Assembly: GCF_028291745.1 (NCBI RefSeq)
Contig: NZ_JAQGNQ010000104.1
Coordinates: 1-49,756, forward strand
Origin: Ramlibacter sp.
GTDB lineage: Bacteria; Pseudomonadota; Gammaproteobacteria; Burkholderiales; Burkholderiaceae_C
Direction: 5' to 3'
DNA: 49,756 nt
The position numbers were made by a program, and so were the translations under genes. The notes beneath the pieces are model-generated. The model made no database searches. It was not told the DNA's origin and saw only the letters and a list, made by a program, of their open reading frames with translations. Positions 7,200 through 16,377 of the stretch are shown piece by piece. How positions within the stretch are numbered: the stretch's first letter is position 1; each line of letters starts with the position of its first letter.

Positions 7200-7675
7200 A
7201 CGCCCAGCTCCTGCGGGCTCGCTGGGCGACCCTGGCGCCGCGCGAACAGGCGCTGGTGGGCGCCGCGGTCGGCCTCGTGGCCCTGGCGCTCCTGTGGTGG
7301 ATCGCGCTGGCGCCGGCCATCACGACCCTGAGCTCCGCCGACGCCCAGCACCGCAGCCTCGATGCGCAGCTGCAGCACATGCGCCGGCTGCAGTCGCAGG
7401 CCAGGATCATGCAGTCACAGCCGCGGCAGAACCCCGACGAAGCGATGCGCCAGCTGGAGGCGGCCATCCGCGCTCAGTTGGGCGTGAGCGCGCGCTACAT
7501 CATCGCCGGCGATCGCGTGACCGTCACCCTCACCAACACGCCGCCCGCTGCCTTGGCCCAGTGGCTCACGCAGGTGCGCACCAATGCGCGCGCCATCGCC
7601 AGCGAGGCGAAGCTCACGCGCAATCCCGCGGGCGGCTGGGATGGCAGCCTGGTGCTGACGTTGCCGGCACGCTGA
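7196..7675 (+). CDS. gspM: Type II secretion inner-membrane protein GspM
   Basis: The 159-residue protein has the GspM layout: a short cytoplasmic start containing LAPREQALVGAA, one membrane helix (about 20-38), and a periplasmic coiled segment with a ferredoxin-like fold. It stabilises GspL in the inner-membrane platform. The start is coupled to gspL by a four-base overlap; gspN follows five bases after the stop. Confidence 0.9.
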   Translation: MNAQLLRARWATLAPREQALVGAAVGLVALALLWWIALAPAITTLSSADAQHRSLDAQLQHMRRLQSQARIMQSQPRQNPDEAMRQLEAAIRAQLGVSARYIIAGDRVTVTLTNTPPAALAQWLTQVRTNARAIASEAKLTRNPAGGWDGSLVLTLPAR

Positions 7676-7680
7676 GCGCT

Positions 7681-8475
7681 GTGGCCACCCGAACGCAGCG
7701 TGCGCCGCGCCAGGCGCCTTGGCCCTGGGCAGTGGCCGGTGCCTTGCTCGGAGCCGTGTTCGCTCTGATTGCCTGGGCGCCGGCCGGCTGGCTGGCGCAG
7801 GCGACCGCCCGGGCGAGCGGCGGCCGCGTGCTGTTGGCCGATGCCCGCGGCACGGTGTGGGACGGCTCGGCCCGCCTGGTGCTCACCGGCGGCCCGGGCA
7901 GCAACGACGCCGCGGCCCTGCCCGGCCGAATAGCCTGGGAGCTGCATCCGCGCTGGAATGGAGCGGCCGCGGCGGTACGCACCGACTGCTGCACTTCGCG
8001 GGCCCTGGACGTGCGGGCGGTGCTGCATGCCGGGGGCCCCGAACTGCGGATCGGCGACGGCGAGTCGGCGTGGCCGGCCCGCTTGCTGGCGGGCCTGGGC
8101 ACCCCGTGGAATACATTGCAACTCGATGGTGAAGTACGGCTGACTACGCGGGGCCTTTCAGTAGAATGGGCCGCGGGCCGCCCGGTGGTCGCCGGGCGGG
8201 CCGAGTTGGTGGCGCTGCGCGTTGCGTCGCGCCTGTCTACCCTGAGGCCCATGGGCAGCTACCGCATCACCTTGCAAGGCGGCACGCCCGCCAGCCTGCA
8301 GCTGGAAACGCTGGAGGGCAGCCTGCAGCTGTCCGGGTCCGGCCAGTGGGTCGGCTCCCGCCTGCGCTTTCGCGGCGAAGCCAGCGCCACACCGGAGCGC
8401 GAATCGGCGCTGGCCAACCTCTTGAACATCATCGGGCGGCGCAGCGGGGCCCGCTCGCTCATCTCCATTGGCTAG
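7681..8475 (+). CDS. gspN: Type II secretion protein GspN
   Basis: The 264-residue product has one N-terminal membrane segment (about 15-38, WPWAVAGALLGAVFALIAWAPAG). A periplasmic domain follows with GGRVLLADARGTVWDGSARLVLTGG and PGRIAWELHP, both characteristic of the GspN family; the role of GspN in the inner-membrane platform is poorly defined. GTG 7681, five bases after the gspM stop, is chosen because no ATG precedes the membrane segment in this frame. The end lies 19 bases before gspD. Confidence 0.85.
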   Translation: MATRTQRAPRQAPWPWAVAGALLGAVFALIAWAPAGWLAQATARASGGRVLLADARGTVWDGSARLVLTGGPGSNDAAALPGRIAWELHPRWNGAAAAVRTDCCTSRALDVRAVLHAGGPELRIGDGESAWPARLLAGLGTPWNTLQLDGEVRLTTRGLSVEWAAGRPVVAGRAELVALRVASRLSTLRPMGSYRITLQGGTPASLQLETLEGSLQLSGSGQWVGSRLRFRGEASATPERESALANLLNIIGRRSGARSLISIG

Positions 8476-8494
8476 TCGTGTCCGGGAAGCTTTC

Positions 8495-10669
8495 ATGAAT
8501 TACCGATACGCCGCCGCCTCGCTTGCCCTGGCCATGCTGCTGGGTGCGGCGCCCGGCGGGGCGCAGGCGCAGCGCGCCAACGAGCCCATCACGCTCAACT
8601 TCGTCAACGCCGAGATCGAGGCCGTGGCCCGCACGATGGCCGCCATCACCGGCCGCAACATCGTGGTCGATCCGCGCGTGAAGGGCACCATGACCCTCTC
8701 CACCGAGCGGCCGGTGCCGGCCGCCGCGGCCTTCAACCAGTTCGTGGCAACGCTGCGCCTCTCCGGCTACACGGTGGTGGAATCGGGCGGCTTGCTGAAG
8801 GTGGTGCCCGAGGCCGAGGCCAAGCTGCAAGGCGGCGCGGTCACGGTCGACGGCTCGGTGGCCGGCTCGCAGATCGTCACGCAAATCTTCCGGCTCAATC
8901 ACGAGAGCGCCGCCAACCTGGTGCCCATCCTGCGGCCGCTGATCAGCCCCAACAACACGATCAACGTGAACCCCGGCAATAACTCGCTGGTGATCACCGA
9001 CTACGCGGACAACCTGCGGCGGCTCGCCCGCATCATCGCGGCCCTCGATGTCAACAACGCCACCGACGTGGAGGTGATCAACCTCCAGTACGCCCTGGCC
9101 GTCGACCTGGCGCCGGTGGTGCAGCGACTGGTCGATGCCTCGGGCACGAGCGGCGCCGCCGCGGGTGCGCCGGGTGGCGCGGTCCAGGGGCAGTCCGACG
9201 CCGGGTTCCGCACGACCGTGATCGCGGAGCCGCGCAGCAACTCGCTGATCGTGCGCGCGCCGAATGCGGCGCGGCTGAACCTGGTGCGCTCGGTGGTGGC
9301 GCGGCTCGATACGCCCGGCGCGCCCACCGAAGCCGGCAATATCCACGTGGTGTACCTGCGCAATGCGGATGCGACCAAGCTGGCCTCGATCCTGCGCGCG
9401 GCCATCGTCAGCACGCAGCCACCGGGTGCCCTCGGCGCCACCGGCCTCGCCGGGGGAGGCGGCGGCTCCAGCATCGCGAGCCCGCCCAACATGACCAGCG
9501 GCCTGAGCGGCGCCGGCAGCGGAACGGGCACGAGCGCGGCGACGGCGCCGATCACGCCATCGGCCCAGCCCTCCACCGGCGGCCAGGTACAGGCGGATCC
9601 CTCGACCAACTCGCTGATCATCACCGCACCCGACCCGCAGTACCGGCAGCTGCGCGCCGTGATCGACCAGCTCGATGGCCGCCGCGCGCAGGTGCTGGTG
9701 GAAGGCATCATCGTGCAGGTGAACGCCGACAAGGTGGCGCAATTCGGCATCCAGTGGCAGAACGTGCTGGGGTCGGCCACGAGCAGCGTCATCGGCTTCC
9801 TGGGCAGCAACTTCACGGTGGGCGGCGCGAACATCATCGGCCTGCAGACGCAGACCGGGCTCAGCACCGGCAGCCCCACGCTGCCTTCGCCCGGCTTCAA
9901 CGTGGGTGCGGTGCGCAACGTGGGCGGCCGCTTCATCCTGAGCGCGATCGCCAACTTCCTGGAAAGCAGCGGCGACGGCAACGTGCTGTCCACGCCCAAC
10001 CTGCTGACGCTGGACAACGAGGAAGCCAAGATCGTCATTGGCGAGAACGTGCCCTTCGTGACGGGCCAGTTCACCAACACCGGCGCGAGCAACGGCTCCG
10101 TCAACCCGTTCACGACGGTGGATCGCAAGGACGTCGGCCTGACGCTGCGGGTGAAGCCGCAGATCAACGAGAACGGCACGGTGCGGCTGACCATCTACCA
10201 GGAGAACTCCGCGGTGAAGGCCGGCACCGAAACCGCGTTGAACGGCCCGACCACCACCAAGCAGACGGTGGAGACCAATGTGCTGGTGGACGACGGCCAG
10301 ATCGTGGTCATCGGAGGGCTGCTGCAGGATACGTATTCCGGCAACGTGCAGAAGGTCCCCGGCCTCGGCGACGTGCCCGGGCTGGGCACCCTGTTCCGCA
10401 CCGACAGCCGCACGCGCACCAAGAGCAACCTGATGGTGTTCCTGCGGCCGGTGGTCGTGCGGGACGCGAACGAGTCGGACTCGCTGTCCCTGGACCGCTA
10501 CGAGCTGATGCGCACCAAGCAGCAGAACGTGCAACCGGAGTCACGCACCTTCCTGCACAACGTGGAGACGGCGCCGATCGCGCCCGAGCTCGCCCGGCCG
10601 GTGCCCCCCGGCAACACGTGGTCGCCGCTGGTGCAGCCGCCGGCCACGACCTCGCCCAGCGTCCGCTGA
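8495..10669 (+). CDS. gspD: Type II secretion outer-membrane secretin GspD
   Basis: The 724-residue protein has a cleavable signal peptide (cut after GGAQA), an N0 domain ([29 protein letters not shown]), three N-domains with [20 protein letters not shown] and NSLIV repeats, and the C-terminal secretin core ([50 protein letters not shown]). It forms the channel in the outer membrane. A Gly/Ser/Thr-rich insert of about 60 residues (near 310-370) lies within the N3 region. ATG 8495 gives a normal signal peptide; an in-frame TTG at 8468 would overlap gspN. Confidence 0.96.
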   Translation: MNYRYAAASLALAMLLGAAPGGAQAQRANEPITLNFVNAEIEAVARTMAAITGRNIVVDPRVKGTMTLSTERPVPAAAAFNQFVATLRLSGYTVVESGGLLKVVPEAEAKLQGGAVTVDGSVAGSQIVTQIFRLNHESAANLVPILRPLISPNNTINVNPGNNSLVITDYADNLRRLARIIAALDVNNATDVEVINLQYALAVDLAPVVQRLVDASGTSGAAAGAPGGAVQGQSDAGFRTTVIAEPRSNSLIVRAPNAARLNLVRSVVARLDTPGAPTEAGNIHVVYLRNADATKLASILRAAIVSTQPPGALGATGLAGGGGGSSIASPPNMTSGLSGAGSGTGTSAATAPITPSAQPSTGGQVQADPSTNSLIITAPDPQYRQLRAVIDQLDGRRAQVLVEGIIVQVNADKVAQFGIQWQNVLGSATSSVIGFLGSNFTVGGANIIGLQTQTGLSTGSPTLPSPGFNVGAVRNVGGRFILSAIANFLESSGDGNVLSTPNLLTLDNEEAKIVIGENVPFVTGQFTNTGASNGSVNPFTTVDRKDVGLTLRVKPQINENGTVRLTIYQENSAVKAGTETALNGPTTTKQTVETNVLVDDGQIVVIGGLLQDTYSGNVQKVPGLGDVPGLGTLFRTDSRTRTKSNLMVFLRPVVVRDANESDSLSLDRYELMRTKQQNVQPESRTFLHNVETAPIAPELARPVPPGNTWSPLVQPPATTSPSVR

Positions 10670-10674
10670 GCATC

Positions 10675-12078
10675 ATGCGTTACCCGCTTCCCTACGCGTT
10701 CGCGCGCACCCAGCAGTTGCTGCTGGAGGACGACGGCGAGCAGCTCGTGCTGTGGCACGGCGGCGCGCCCGCGCCTGCGTGGTCCGAGGTGCTGCGCAAG
10801 TACCCGGTCAAGACACTGCAGCAGCTCGATGCGGCGGCCCTCGCGCAGCGCATCAGCGCCGCCTATGCCCAGGGCGAATCGAGCGCCGCCACGGTCGTGA
10901 GCGAAGTGCAGAACGACGCCGACCTCACGCGCATGATGCAGGAACTGCCGGCGGTCGAAGACCTGCTGGAGGCGAGCGACGACGCGCCCATCATCCGCAT
11001 GCTCAACGCGCTGCTGACGCAGGCCGCGCGCGACGGTGCCAGCGACATCCACATCGAGCCGTACGAGCGCCATTCGAGCGTGCGCTTTCGCGTGGACGGC
11101 GCGCTGCGCGAAGTGGTGCAGCCCAATCGCGCGCTGCACGCGGCGCTGATCTCGCGGCTGAAGATCATGGCCGAACTGGACATCTCCGAGAAGCGCCTGC
11201 CGCAGGACGGCCGCATCTCCCTGCGCATCGGCACGCGCGCGGTGGACGTGCGCGTTTCCACACTGCCCAGCGCGCATGGCGAGCGCGCCGTGCTGCGCCT
11301 GCTGGACAAGAGCGAAAGCAAGATCAGCCTGGAATCCGTGGGCATGACCGGCGGCACGCTGGACCGCTTCCTGGAGCTGATCGCGCAGCCGCACGGGATC
11401 ATCCTGGTGACCGGGCCGACCGGCTCGGGCAAGACCACCACGCTGTATGCGGCGCTGAGCCGGCTCGACGCCAGCACCGGCAACATCATGACGGTGGAAG
11501 ACCCGATCGAGTACGAGCTGCCCGGCATCGGCCAGACGCAGGTCAACCCGAAGATCGACCTCGATTTCGCCAAGGCACTGCGCGCCATCCTGCGGCAGGA
11601 CCCCGACGTGATCATGATCGGCGAGATCCGCGACTACGAGACCGCGCAGATCGCGATTCAGGCCTCGCTGACCGGCCACCTCGTGCTGGCCACCCTGCAC
11701 ACCAACGATGCGGCCAGCGCGGTGACGCGCCTGACCGACATGGGCGTCCAGCCCTTCCTCCTGAGCTCGTCGCTGCTGGGCGTGCTGGCGCAGCGGCTGG
11801 TGCGCAAGCTGTGCGAGTACTGCAAGGTGGAGATCGAAGGCGTGGCGCGCGGCTGCCAGCACTGCGCCTACACGGGCTACCACGGGCGCACGGGCATCTT
11901 CGAGTTGATGGTGGCCGACGAGCGCGTCCGCAACCTGATCCATACGAAGACGGGCGAAGCCCAGATCCGGGAAGCCGCGATGGCCGCCGGCATGCGCTTG
12001 ATGCGCCTCGACGGCGAGCGGCTGGTGCGCGAGGGCATCACCTCCCGCGAGGAAGTGCTGCGCGTCACCCGCAATTAG
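10675..12078 (+). CDS. gspE: Type II secretion ATPase GspE
   Basis: The 467-residue cytoplasmic ATPase shows a Walker A motif GPTGSGKT (247-254), an Asp-box region ([19 protein letters not shown]) and a Walker B/His-box segment ([12 protein letters not shown] 309-320, LATLHTNDA). A C-terminal zinc motif has cysteines 380, 383, 394 and 397. The loop between the two CxxC pairs is only 10 residues, clearly shorter than in many GspE proteins, suggesting a reduced C-module. It powers pseudopilus assembly through GspL. Five bases separate it from gspD. No gspF follows, although gspF commonly lies next. Confidence 0.95.
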   Translation: MRYPLPYAFARTQQLLLEDDGEQLVLWHGGAPAPAWSEVLRKYPVKTLQQLDAAALAQRISAAYAQGESSAATVVSEVQNDADLTRMMQELPAVEDLLEASDDAPIIRMLNALLTQAARDGASDIHIEPYERHSSVRFRVDGALREVVQPNRALHAALISRLKIMAELDISEKRLPQDGRISLRIGTRAVDVRVSTLPSAHGERAVLRLLDKSESKISLESVGMTGGTLDRFLELIAQPHGIILVTGPTGSGKTTTLYAALSRLDASTGNIMTVEDPIEYELPGIGQTQVNPKIDLDFAKALRAILRQDPDVIMIGEIRDYETAQIAIQASLTGHLVLATLHTNDAASAVTRLTDMGVQPFLLSSSLLGVLAQRLVRKLCEYCKVEIEGVARGCQHCAYTGYHGRTGIFELMVADERVRNLIHTKTGEAQIREAAMAAGMRLMRLDGERLVREGITSREEVLRVTRN

Positions 12079-12085
12079 CCGCCGA

Positions 12086-12310
12086 CTAAACCGCGCGCTC
12101 CGGCTCGTGCAGCGGTGCGGGTTCGCGCACCGGCGCCTGCGGACCGCGCTCTTCCTCGATCGGCGGCACCGTGGGTTGTGGCTGCTGTTGTTGCTGCTGC
12201 TGCTTGCGCACCGCCGCGCGCGATTGTGGCTGTTGCTGCTGCTGCGCCTGCAGCCGCGCGTGCGGCCGCTCGGCCACCATCGGCCGGTACCTGGCCTTGA
12301 ACATCACCAT
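12086..12310 (-). CDS. Small glutamine/proline-rich hypothetical protein
   Basis: The 74-residue product (MVMFKARYRPMVAERPHARL...) contains two polyglutamine runs (five and seven Q) and a proline/glutamate-rich tail (PIEEERGPQAPVREP). It is probably disordered and is not recognised. ATG 12310 is chosen because GAGGAGG lies nine bases upstream and overlaps the stop of the preceding gene (TGAGGAGG). The two small genes are therefore one translational unit. Its stop lies seven bases from the convergent gspE stop. Confidence 0.5.
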   Translation of the reverse strand: MVMFKARYRPMVAERPHARLQAQQQQQPQSRAAVRKQQQQQQQPQPTVPPIEEERGPQAPVREPAPLHEPERAV

Positions 12311-12323
12311 GGTTGCTGCCTCC

Positions 12324-12506
12324 TCAGTCGGGCGTCTGCACGAAATCGGTATGACCACCGGGCTGCGGCCTGTGCTCCGAAGCGGGCTGGTCCGGTACGA
12401 GCTCGCGCTCGTCCTCGTCGGCTTGTGGCCGGGGCTGCGGAATGCGGCCGCGCTCCGGCTGCGGATGCGCCAATCCGTGGTCGATGGGGGTGCGATCTTC
12501 TGGCAT
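12324..12506 (-). CDS. Small charged hypothetical protein
   Basis: The 60-residue product (MPEDRTPIDHGLAHPQPERG...) is rich in Pro, Asp, Glu, Gln and Arg, has no membrane or signal segment and is probably disordered. ATG 12506 follows AGGAAA at seven bases; an in-frame ATG at 12533 has a poorer site. The stop TGA doubles as the first bases of the ribosome site of the glutamine-rich gene, 13 bases before its ATG. No function is recognised. Confidence 0.5.
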   Translation of the reverse strand: MPEDRTPIDHGLAHPQPERGRIPQPRPQADEDERELVPDQPASEHRPQPGGHTDFVQTPD

Positions 12507-12629
12507 GGGCGTTTCCTGGTCCGATGCCTGCATCTTGCTTCGGCCGGCCGGAAGGCGCCCTAGGCGCGCTGCGCTGCCATGCCTAGGTCCGCCCCGCCCG
12601 CGGGTGTCAGCACCTGACTACAGCCTGCA

Positions 12630-13352
12630 TCAGCAGCCCAACTGGTCCGCCAGGTCCAGCAGGTCGCGCGCGTGCAGGTCGTTGCCCGGCTGCGGGCTCA
12701 CGTCCTTGATCTGCAGCGCGCCGAACTCCAGCGGCCGTTCGACATAGGCGGTACGCAGGCCGCAGGCGCTCGCCGCGGCCAGGTCGTCGTGGTGCGCGGC
12801 GACCAGCATCACGCGCGCGGGCGGCACGTCGAACACGCGCGCGACACCGAGATAGGTGGATGGATCCGGCTTGTACGCGCGGAACACTTCGGCCGACAGC
12901 ACGCAGTCCCAGGGCAGGCCCGCGCGCTTGGCCATGCGCGTGAGCAGGCCCAGGTTGCCGTTGGAGAGCGTGCACAGGAGATAACGGCTTTTCAGGCGCT
13001 GCAGGCCGGCGACCGCATCGGGCCACGGATCGAGTCGGTGCCACGCACGATTGAGGTGCTGGCGCGCGGCTTCGTCGAGGTGGGCGAGACCGAACTGGGG
13101 CAGGATCTGGTCGAGGATCGTGCGGTGCAGGTCGTCGATCAGCGTCCAGCCCAGTTCGCCGGACATCACGCGCGCCATCGCCGGCCGATAGCCCGCACGC
13201 CACGCGAGCGCGAAGGCATTGCCATCCACCTGGGGCCAGGTCTGCGCCAGTTCGCGCACGAGGCTGCCGTGCCAGTCGACGACGGTGCCGAAGATGTCGA
13301 AGGCGAGGACTTCGACCTCGCTCGCAAGGGCGGCAGGGGCAGCGGCGGGCAT
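12630..13352 (-). CDS. HAD superfamily haloacid dehalogenase, type II
   Basis: The 240-residue protein carries the HAD motifs: nucleophile D19 in FDIFGTVVDW, motif II in CTLSNGN, the lysine in YKPDPSTYLGVA, and the acidic motif VAAHHDDLAAASACGLRTAYVERP, which is characteristic of L-2-haloacid dehalogenases. The usual reaction is hydrolytic dehalogenation of short 2-halo acids, but annotation by family alone is weak on substrate. It stands alone on the minus strand between gspE and the MCE gene. The ATG has no ribosome site but is preceded by a TACACT -10-like box. Confidence 0.88.
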   Translation of the reverse strand: MPAAAPAALASEVEVLAFDIFGTVVDWHGSLVRELAQTWPQVDGNAFALAWRAGYRPAMARVMSGELGWTLIDDLHRTILDQILPQFGLAHLDEAARQHLNRAWHRLDPWPDAVAGLQRLKSRYLLCTLSNGNLGLLTRMAKRAGLPWDCVLSAEVFRAYKPDPSTYLGVARVFDVPPARVMLVAAHHDDLAAASACGLRTAYVERPLEFGALQIKDVSPQPGNDLHARDLLDLADQLGC

Positions 13353-13358
13353 CTGCGC

Positions 13359-13364
13359 AGTGTA
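13359..13364 (-). promoter_or_regulatory. Candidate leaderless promoter -10 of the dehalogenase gene
   Basis: TACACT on the minus strand ends six bases before the ATG at 13352. Transcription would begin at the start codon; there is no ribosome site in the gap. Confidence 0.35.
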
Positions 13365-13425
13365 GGGCGAGCCGCACTAAACTCGCGCCTGCTGTCGGTC
13401 TGCTGTCCTGCCAAGGGGGTGCGCG

Positions 13426-14415
13426 ATGAATTGGAGCGCGGAAGCGAGGGCGCGAACGCTGTTCGTGCTGTTCCTGCTGGCGCTGGCCGCCGCAGCGGGT
13501 GGCTGGCTGTTGTGGCGTGAGAGCCGCTTCGCCACCTACGAGATCCGCACCGCAGAGGCGGTGTCCGGATTGATCGCGGGCTCGCCGGTCGAACTGCACG
13601 GGGTGGAGGTCGGCAAGGTGCAGGCGGTGGAACTGGAAGATGCACGGCGCGTGCGGGTGCTGCTGGACATCCGCAGGGACCTGGTCCTGTCGTCGGGCAC
13701 CGTCGCCACCATCACGGGCCGCGGACTCGCCACCCGCGGATTCACCGGCTATGTCTATGTCAGTCTCGAAGACAGCGGCGCGCCGGGCCGGCCGCTCGCG
13801 CGGGCGACCGCTGGTGGCTATCCGCAGATCGCCACCGCACCGGCGCAACTGGAGAACATGGACATGTCCTTCAGCGAGTTGAATCGCAATGTGCGCACGG
13901 TGAGCGCGCTGCTGGAGGCGGCGCTGGATCCGCAGACGGTGGGCGCCTTGAAGCAGTCGCTTGCCGGGATCGAGCAGGTCTCGCGCACGCTGGCGGCCAA
14001 CAACGACCGGCTGGTGCAGATCCTGGCGAACGCGGAACGGGCCAGTGCGCAGGTGCAGCCGCTGCTGCAATCGAGCGGCGATGCGGTGCAGTCGCTGCGC
14101 ACCCAGGTGCTGCCGCAGGCCAGGGACACGCTGCGGCAACTCGATAGCCTTTCCGCCGCCATGAACGAGCGCATGACCACCATCTTGCAGAACACCGAAC
14201 AGGCCAGCACGCGCATGGGCCCCTTGCTGCAATCCAGCAACGATGCGGTGCGCTCGCTGCAGATGCAGATCCTGCCGGAAGCGCAGCGCACCCTGACGCG
14301 GCTGGATCGCCTTTCCACCTCGCTGGGGCAGAGCGCCGATCGCATCCAGCGCAATCCCTCGCTGCTGCTGCGCGGCTCCGTTGCCACGCCTGTGGGCCCG
14401 GGCGAGGCGCCATGA
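13426..14415 (+). CDS. MCE/MlaD-family lipid-transport protein
   Basis: The 329-residue protein has one N-terminal membrane helix (about 11-30), an MCE/MlaD domain (about 38-118: GLIAGSPVELHGVEVGKVQAVEL, ATRGFTGYVYVSLED), and a long helical C-terminal part. MCE proteins bind and shuttle lipids between inner and outer membranes, normally with an ABC permease and ATPase encoded just upstream. Neither is present here; upstream is a divergent HAD gene. Residues 196-249 are duplicated as 250-303. An AAGGGGG ribosome site precedes ATG 13426. The stop overlaps the lipoprotein gene as ATGA. Confidence 0.88.
   Translation: MNWSAEARARTLFVLFLLALAAAAGGWLLWRESRFATYEIRTAEAVSGLIAGSPVELHGVEVGKVQAVELEDARRVRVLLDIRRDLVLSSGTVATITGRGLATRGFTGYVYVSLEDSGAPGRPLARATAGGYPQIATAPAQLENMDMSFSELNRNVRTVSALLEAALDPQTVGALKQSLAGIEQVSRTLAANNDRLVQILANAERASAQVQPLLQSSGDAVQSLRTQVLPQARDTLRQLDSLSAAMNERMTTILQNTEQASTRMGPLLQSSNDAVRSLQMQILPEAQRTLTRLDRLSTSLGQSADRIQRNPSLLLRGSVATPVGPGEAP
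14011..14334 (+). repeat. 162-bp tandem duplication inside the MCE gene
   Basis: Two adjacent 162-bp units (14011-14172 and 14173-14334) encode 54-residue repeats aligned without gaps. Both contain PLLQSS-x-DAV-x-SL, a Q-x-LP element, and a leucine-rich LD-x-LS ending. Nucleotide identity is strong over the centre of the unit (GCTGCAATC, GATGCGGTGC). Confidence 0.85.
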
Positions 14416-15029
14416 GGGGGCGCGGCCCGCGCCTGCTTGTTCCCTTGGCGATGGCGGGCGCGCTGGCGCTGCCGGCCGGCTGCGCCTTGGTGGCCCCCCC
14501 GGAGCCGCCCATGGTCAGCTCGCTGCTCGATCGAATGCCCGCGCAGGTGCCGCAGCACGCGCGCGGCAACGCGACGCTGCTGGTGTACACCCCGCAGGCG
14601 CGTCCTGCCGTCGACACGACGCAGATGGCGTATGCGCTGCGGCCGCACCAGCTGGCCTACTTCGCGCGCAACGAATGGGCCGAGACCCCGCCGCAGATGC
14701 TGCAGCCCCTGCTGGTGCGCACGCTCGAGGCCACGGGCGCCTTTCGCGCGGTGCTGACGCCGCCGCAGACTGGCGGGACCACGCTCGGACTGCGCACGGA
14801 GATCGTCGACCTGGTGCAGGACTTCGGGGAAGATCCGCCGGTGCTGCGCTTCTCGCTGCGCGCCGTGCTGAGCGACGAAGCGGGCAACCGCACGATAGCC
14901 ACGCGCGAGTGGACGCTGCGCGAGCCGCTGCCGCAGAAGACGCCGGGGGCCGGCGTGCTCGCAGGCAACGAGGCGGTCGCGCGCGTGCTGCGCGAACTGG
15001 CCGGTTTCGTGCTGGAATACACGCCCTAG
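14412..15029 (+). CDS. ABC-type transport auxiliary lipoprotein (PqiC/ABC_trans_aux type)
   Basis: The 205-residue product starts with a signal sequence ending in a lipobox (LPAGC, cysteine 24), so it is a lipoprotein, probably in the outer membrane. The body (MAYALRPHQLAYFARNEWAETPPQMLQPLLVRTLEATGAFRAVL) matches the ABC-type transport auxiliary component family that partners MCE proteins. Its ATG overlaps the MCE gene stop, so the two are co-translated. Together they look like the periplasmic and outer-membrane half of a lipid transporter. Confidence 0.88.
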   Translation: MRGRGPRLLVPLAMAGALALPAGCALVAPPEPPMVSSLLDRMPAQVPQHARGNATLLVYTPQARPAVDTTQMAYALRPHQLAYFARNEWAETPPQMLQPLLVRTLEATGAFRAVLTPPQTGGTTLGLRTEIVDLVQDFGEDPPVLRFSLRAVLSDEAGNRTIATREWTLREPLPQKTPGAGVLAGNEAVARVLRELAGFVLEYTP

Positions 15030-15084
15030 CTTTCGCTCTTTCGGTACCGTGGCCTGCGCGTCAGCGCATCGCACGTACACCCCC

Positions 15085-15642
15085 TCACCCGCGCGGCCAC
15101 ATCCTGCGCAAGGTATCGTCCCCCCGCACCAGGTGGTGGTGCAACGCCGCCCCCGCATGCAGCACGAGCAGCATCAGCAAGGCATATCCGAGCCACCGAT
15201 GCACCGCGATGTACAGCTGGAAGTGGTCTTCGTTGAGCCCTGTCAGGTCCGGCAGCGAGAAGCCGTCGAACAGGGGCACCGGATAGCCGCCGGCCGACGA
15301 CATCAGCCACCCCGTCATCGGCAGGGCGATCATCAGCGCGTAGAAGACCAGGTGCACGAAACGCGCGGCCACCTGCTGCTCCTGCGGCAAGCTTGCCGCC
15401 AGCGCCGGCAGCGCATTGCACGCGCGCCACCCGAGGCGCAGCAGCGCACCCGCCAGCGCCGCCATGCCGATCGCCTTGTGCACCAGGATCAGGAGGATCT
15501 TCTCCTGGTCGAAACCGACGTCGGGCAGCCACACCATGTAAAGGCCCAGGCCGATCAAGCCGCAAAGCAGCAGCGCCATGCCCCAGTGCAGCAGCACGGC
15601 GACCAGGCCGTAGCCTTGCTCGGTGTTGGACAGGGGCCGCAT
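15085..15642 (-). CDS. Cytochrome b561 family protein
   Basis: The 185-residue membrane protein has four predicted helices and the haem-binding histidines of bacterial cytochrome b561: LLHWGMALLLCG (helix 1), LVHKAIGMAAL (helix 2), FVHLVFYALMIALPMTGWLMSS (helix 3) and AVHRWLGYALLMLLVLHAGAALHHH (helix 4). Such proteins move electrons from ubiquinol, for example to superoxide. ATG 15642 (GAG five bases before) gives the normal short N-terminus; an in-frame ATG at 15711 would add 23 residues without family resemblance. Confidence 0.9.
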   Translation of the reverse strand: MRPLSNTEQGYGLVAVLLHWGMALLLCGLIGLGLYMVWLPDVGFDQEKILLILVHKAIGMAALAGALLRLGWRACNALPALAASLPQEQQVAARFVHLVFYALMIALPMTGWLMSSAGGYPVPLFDGFSLPDLTGLNEDHFQLYIAVHRWLGYALLMLLVLHAGAALHHHLVRGDDTLRRMWPRG

Positions 15643-15883
15643 GTCGCTCTTTTGCGCCGGCAACGGGCGCTGTTCCAAGTATGGTCCGAGCCCGGCCTCG
15701 ACGCCAGCCATTCCTGCCCAAACCGTGTACCATGCGTTGAACCGACGTCTTCAGGACTGTCATCTTTAGGCCTCTTCCCCTCGCGCCCGCACAGGCCGTA
15801 GCAGTCGAACCCCCCATCGTTGATCTCTTGGCGTCGGCGCCGCGCCAGCGTTCGCCCGCGCGAGACAACAACAAGGATTCGAC

Positions 15884-16156
15884 ATGACCCTACGGACCCA
15901 CGGCAGCGGCCGCGCCGTACCGACCGCGCCTGTCACGGCCGGGAAATACCTCATATCGCCGATCACGACACTGCTGGATAACGGCTGGTATGCGTGCTCG
16001 GTGTCCATCCGCTCCGGCTCCGGCAGCGCCACCACGGACCGGATCGTGCGCCTCACGCGCCTTTTCCGCACCGCGGTGCGGGCAGCGGAGTACGCTATCG
16101 CCGAAGGCCAGCAGTGGATCGGAATGGGCCCCAGCCGGGCCCGCATCGCCGCGTGA
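15884..16156 (+). CDS. Small conserved-looking hypothetical protein
   Basis: The 90-residue product contains KYLISPITTLLDNGWYACSVSIRSGSG followed by a basic helix (TRLFRTAVRAAEYAIAEGQQWI). It resembles short Burkholderiales proteins of unknown function that I cannot name. AAGGATT seven bases before ATG 15884 is a good ribosome site. It is the first of three small plus-strand genes spaced 24-29 bases apart. Confidence 0.6.
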   Translation: MTLRTHGSGRAVPTAPVTAGKYLISPITTLLDNGWYACSVSIRSGSGSATTDRIVRLTRLFRTAVRAAEYAIAEGQQWIGMGPSRARIAA

Positions 16157-16185
16157 CCGATCGCCATTGAAAGGAGACCCCGTCC

Positions 16186-16353
16186 ATGCCCAAGCCGAAC
16201 TACGGATTCGCCAAGCGCCAGCGCGAGCTGGAGAAAAAGCGCAAGAAGGAAGAGAAGGCGATGAAGAAGGATGCGCCGCCGGACCAGGCGGAGGCATCGC
16301 CTTCGCAGCCCGAGGGCGAGACTGAAGCCGTAACCAAGACCGAGACCGAGTAA
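16186..16353 (+). CDS. Small lysine/glutamate-rich hypothetical protein
   Basis: The 55-residue frame begins MPKPNYGFAKRQRELEKKRKKEEK and ends with an acidic tail (EGETEAVTKTETE). The start resembles a widespread Burkholderiales small-protein type with a basic helical N-terminus; the function is unknown. AAGGAGA precedes the ATG at an ideal distance, which strongly supports a real gene. Confidence 0.7.
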   Translation: MPKPNYGFAKRQRELEKKRKKEEKAMKKDAPPDQAEASPSQPEGETEAVTKTETE

Positions 16354-16377
16354 GTCGGTACGCACCGGGAGCCACGC

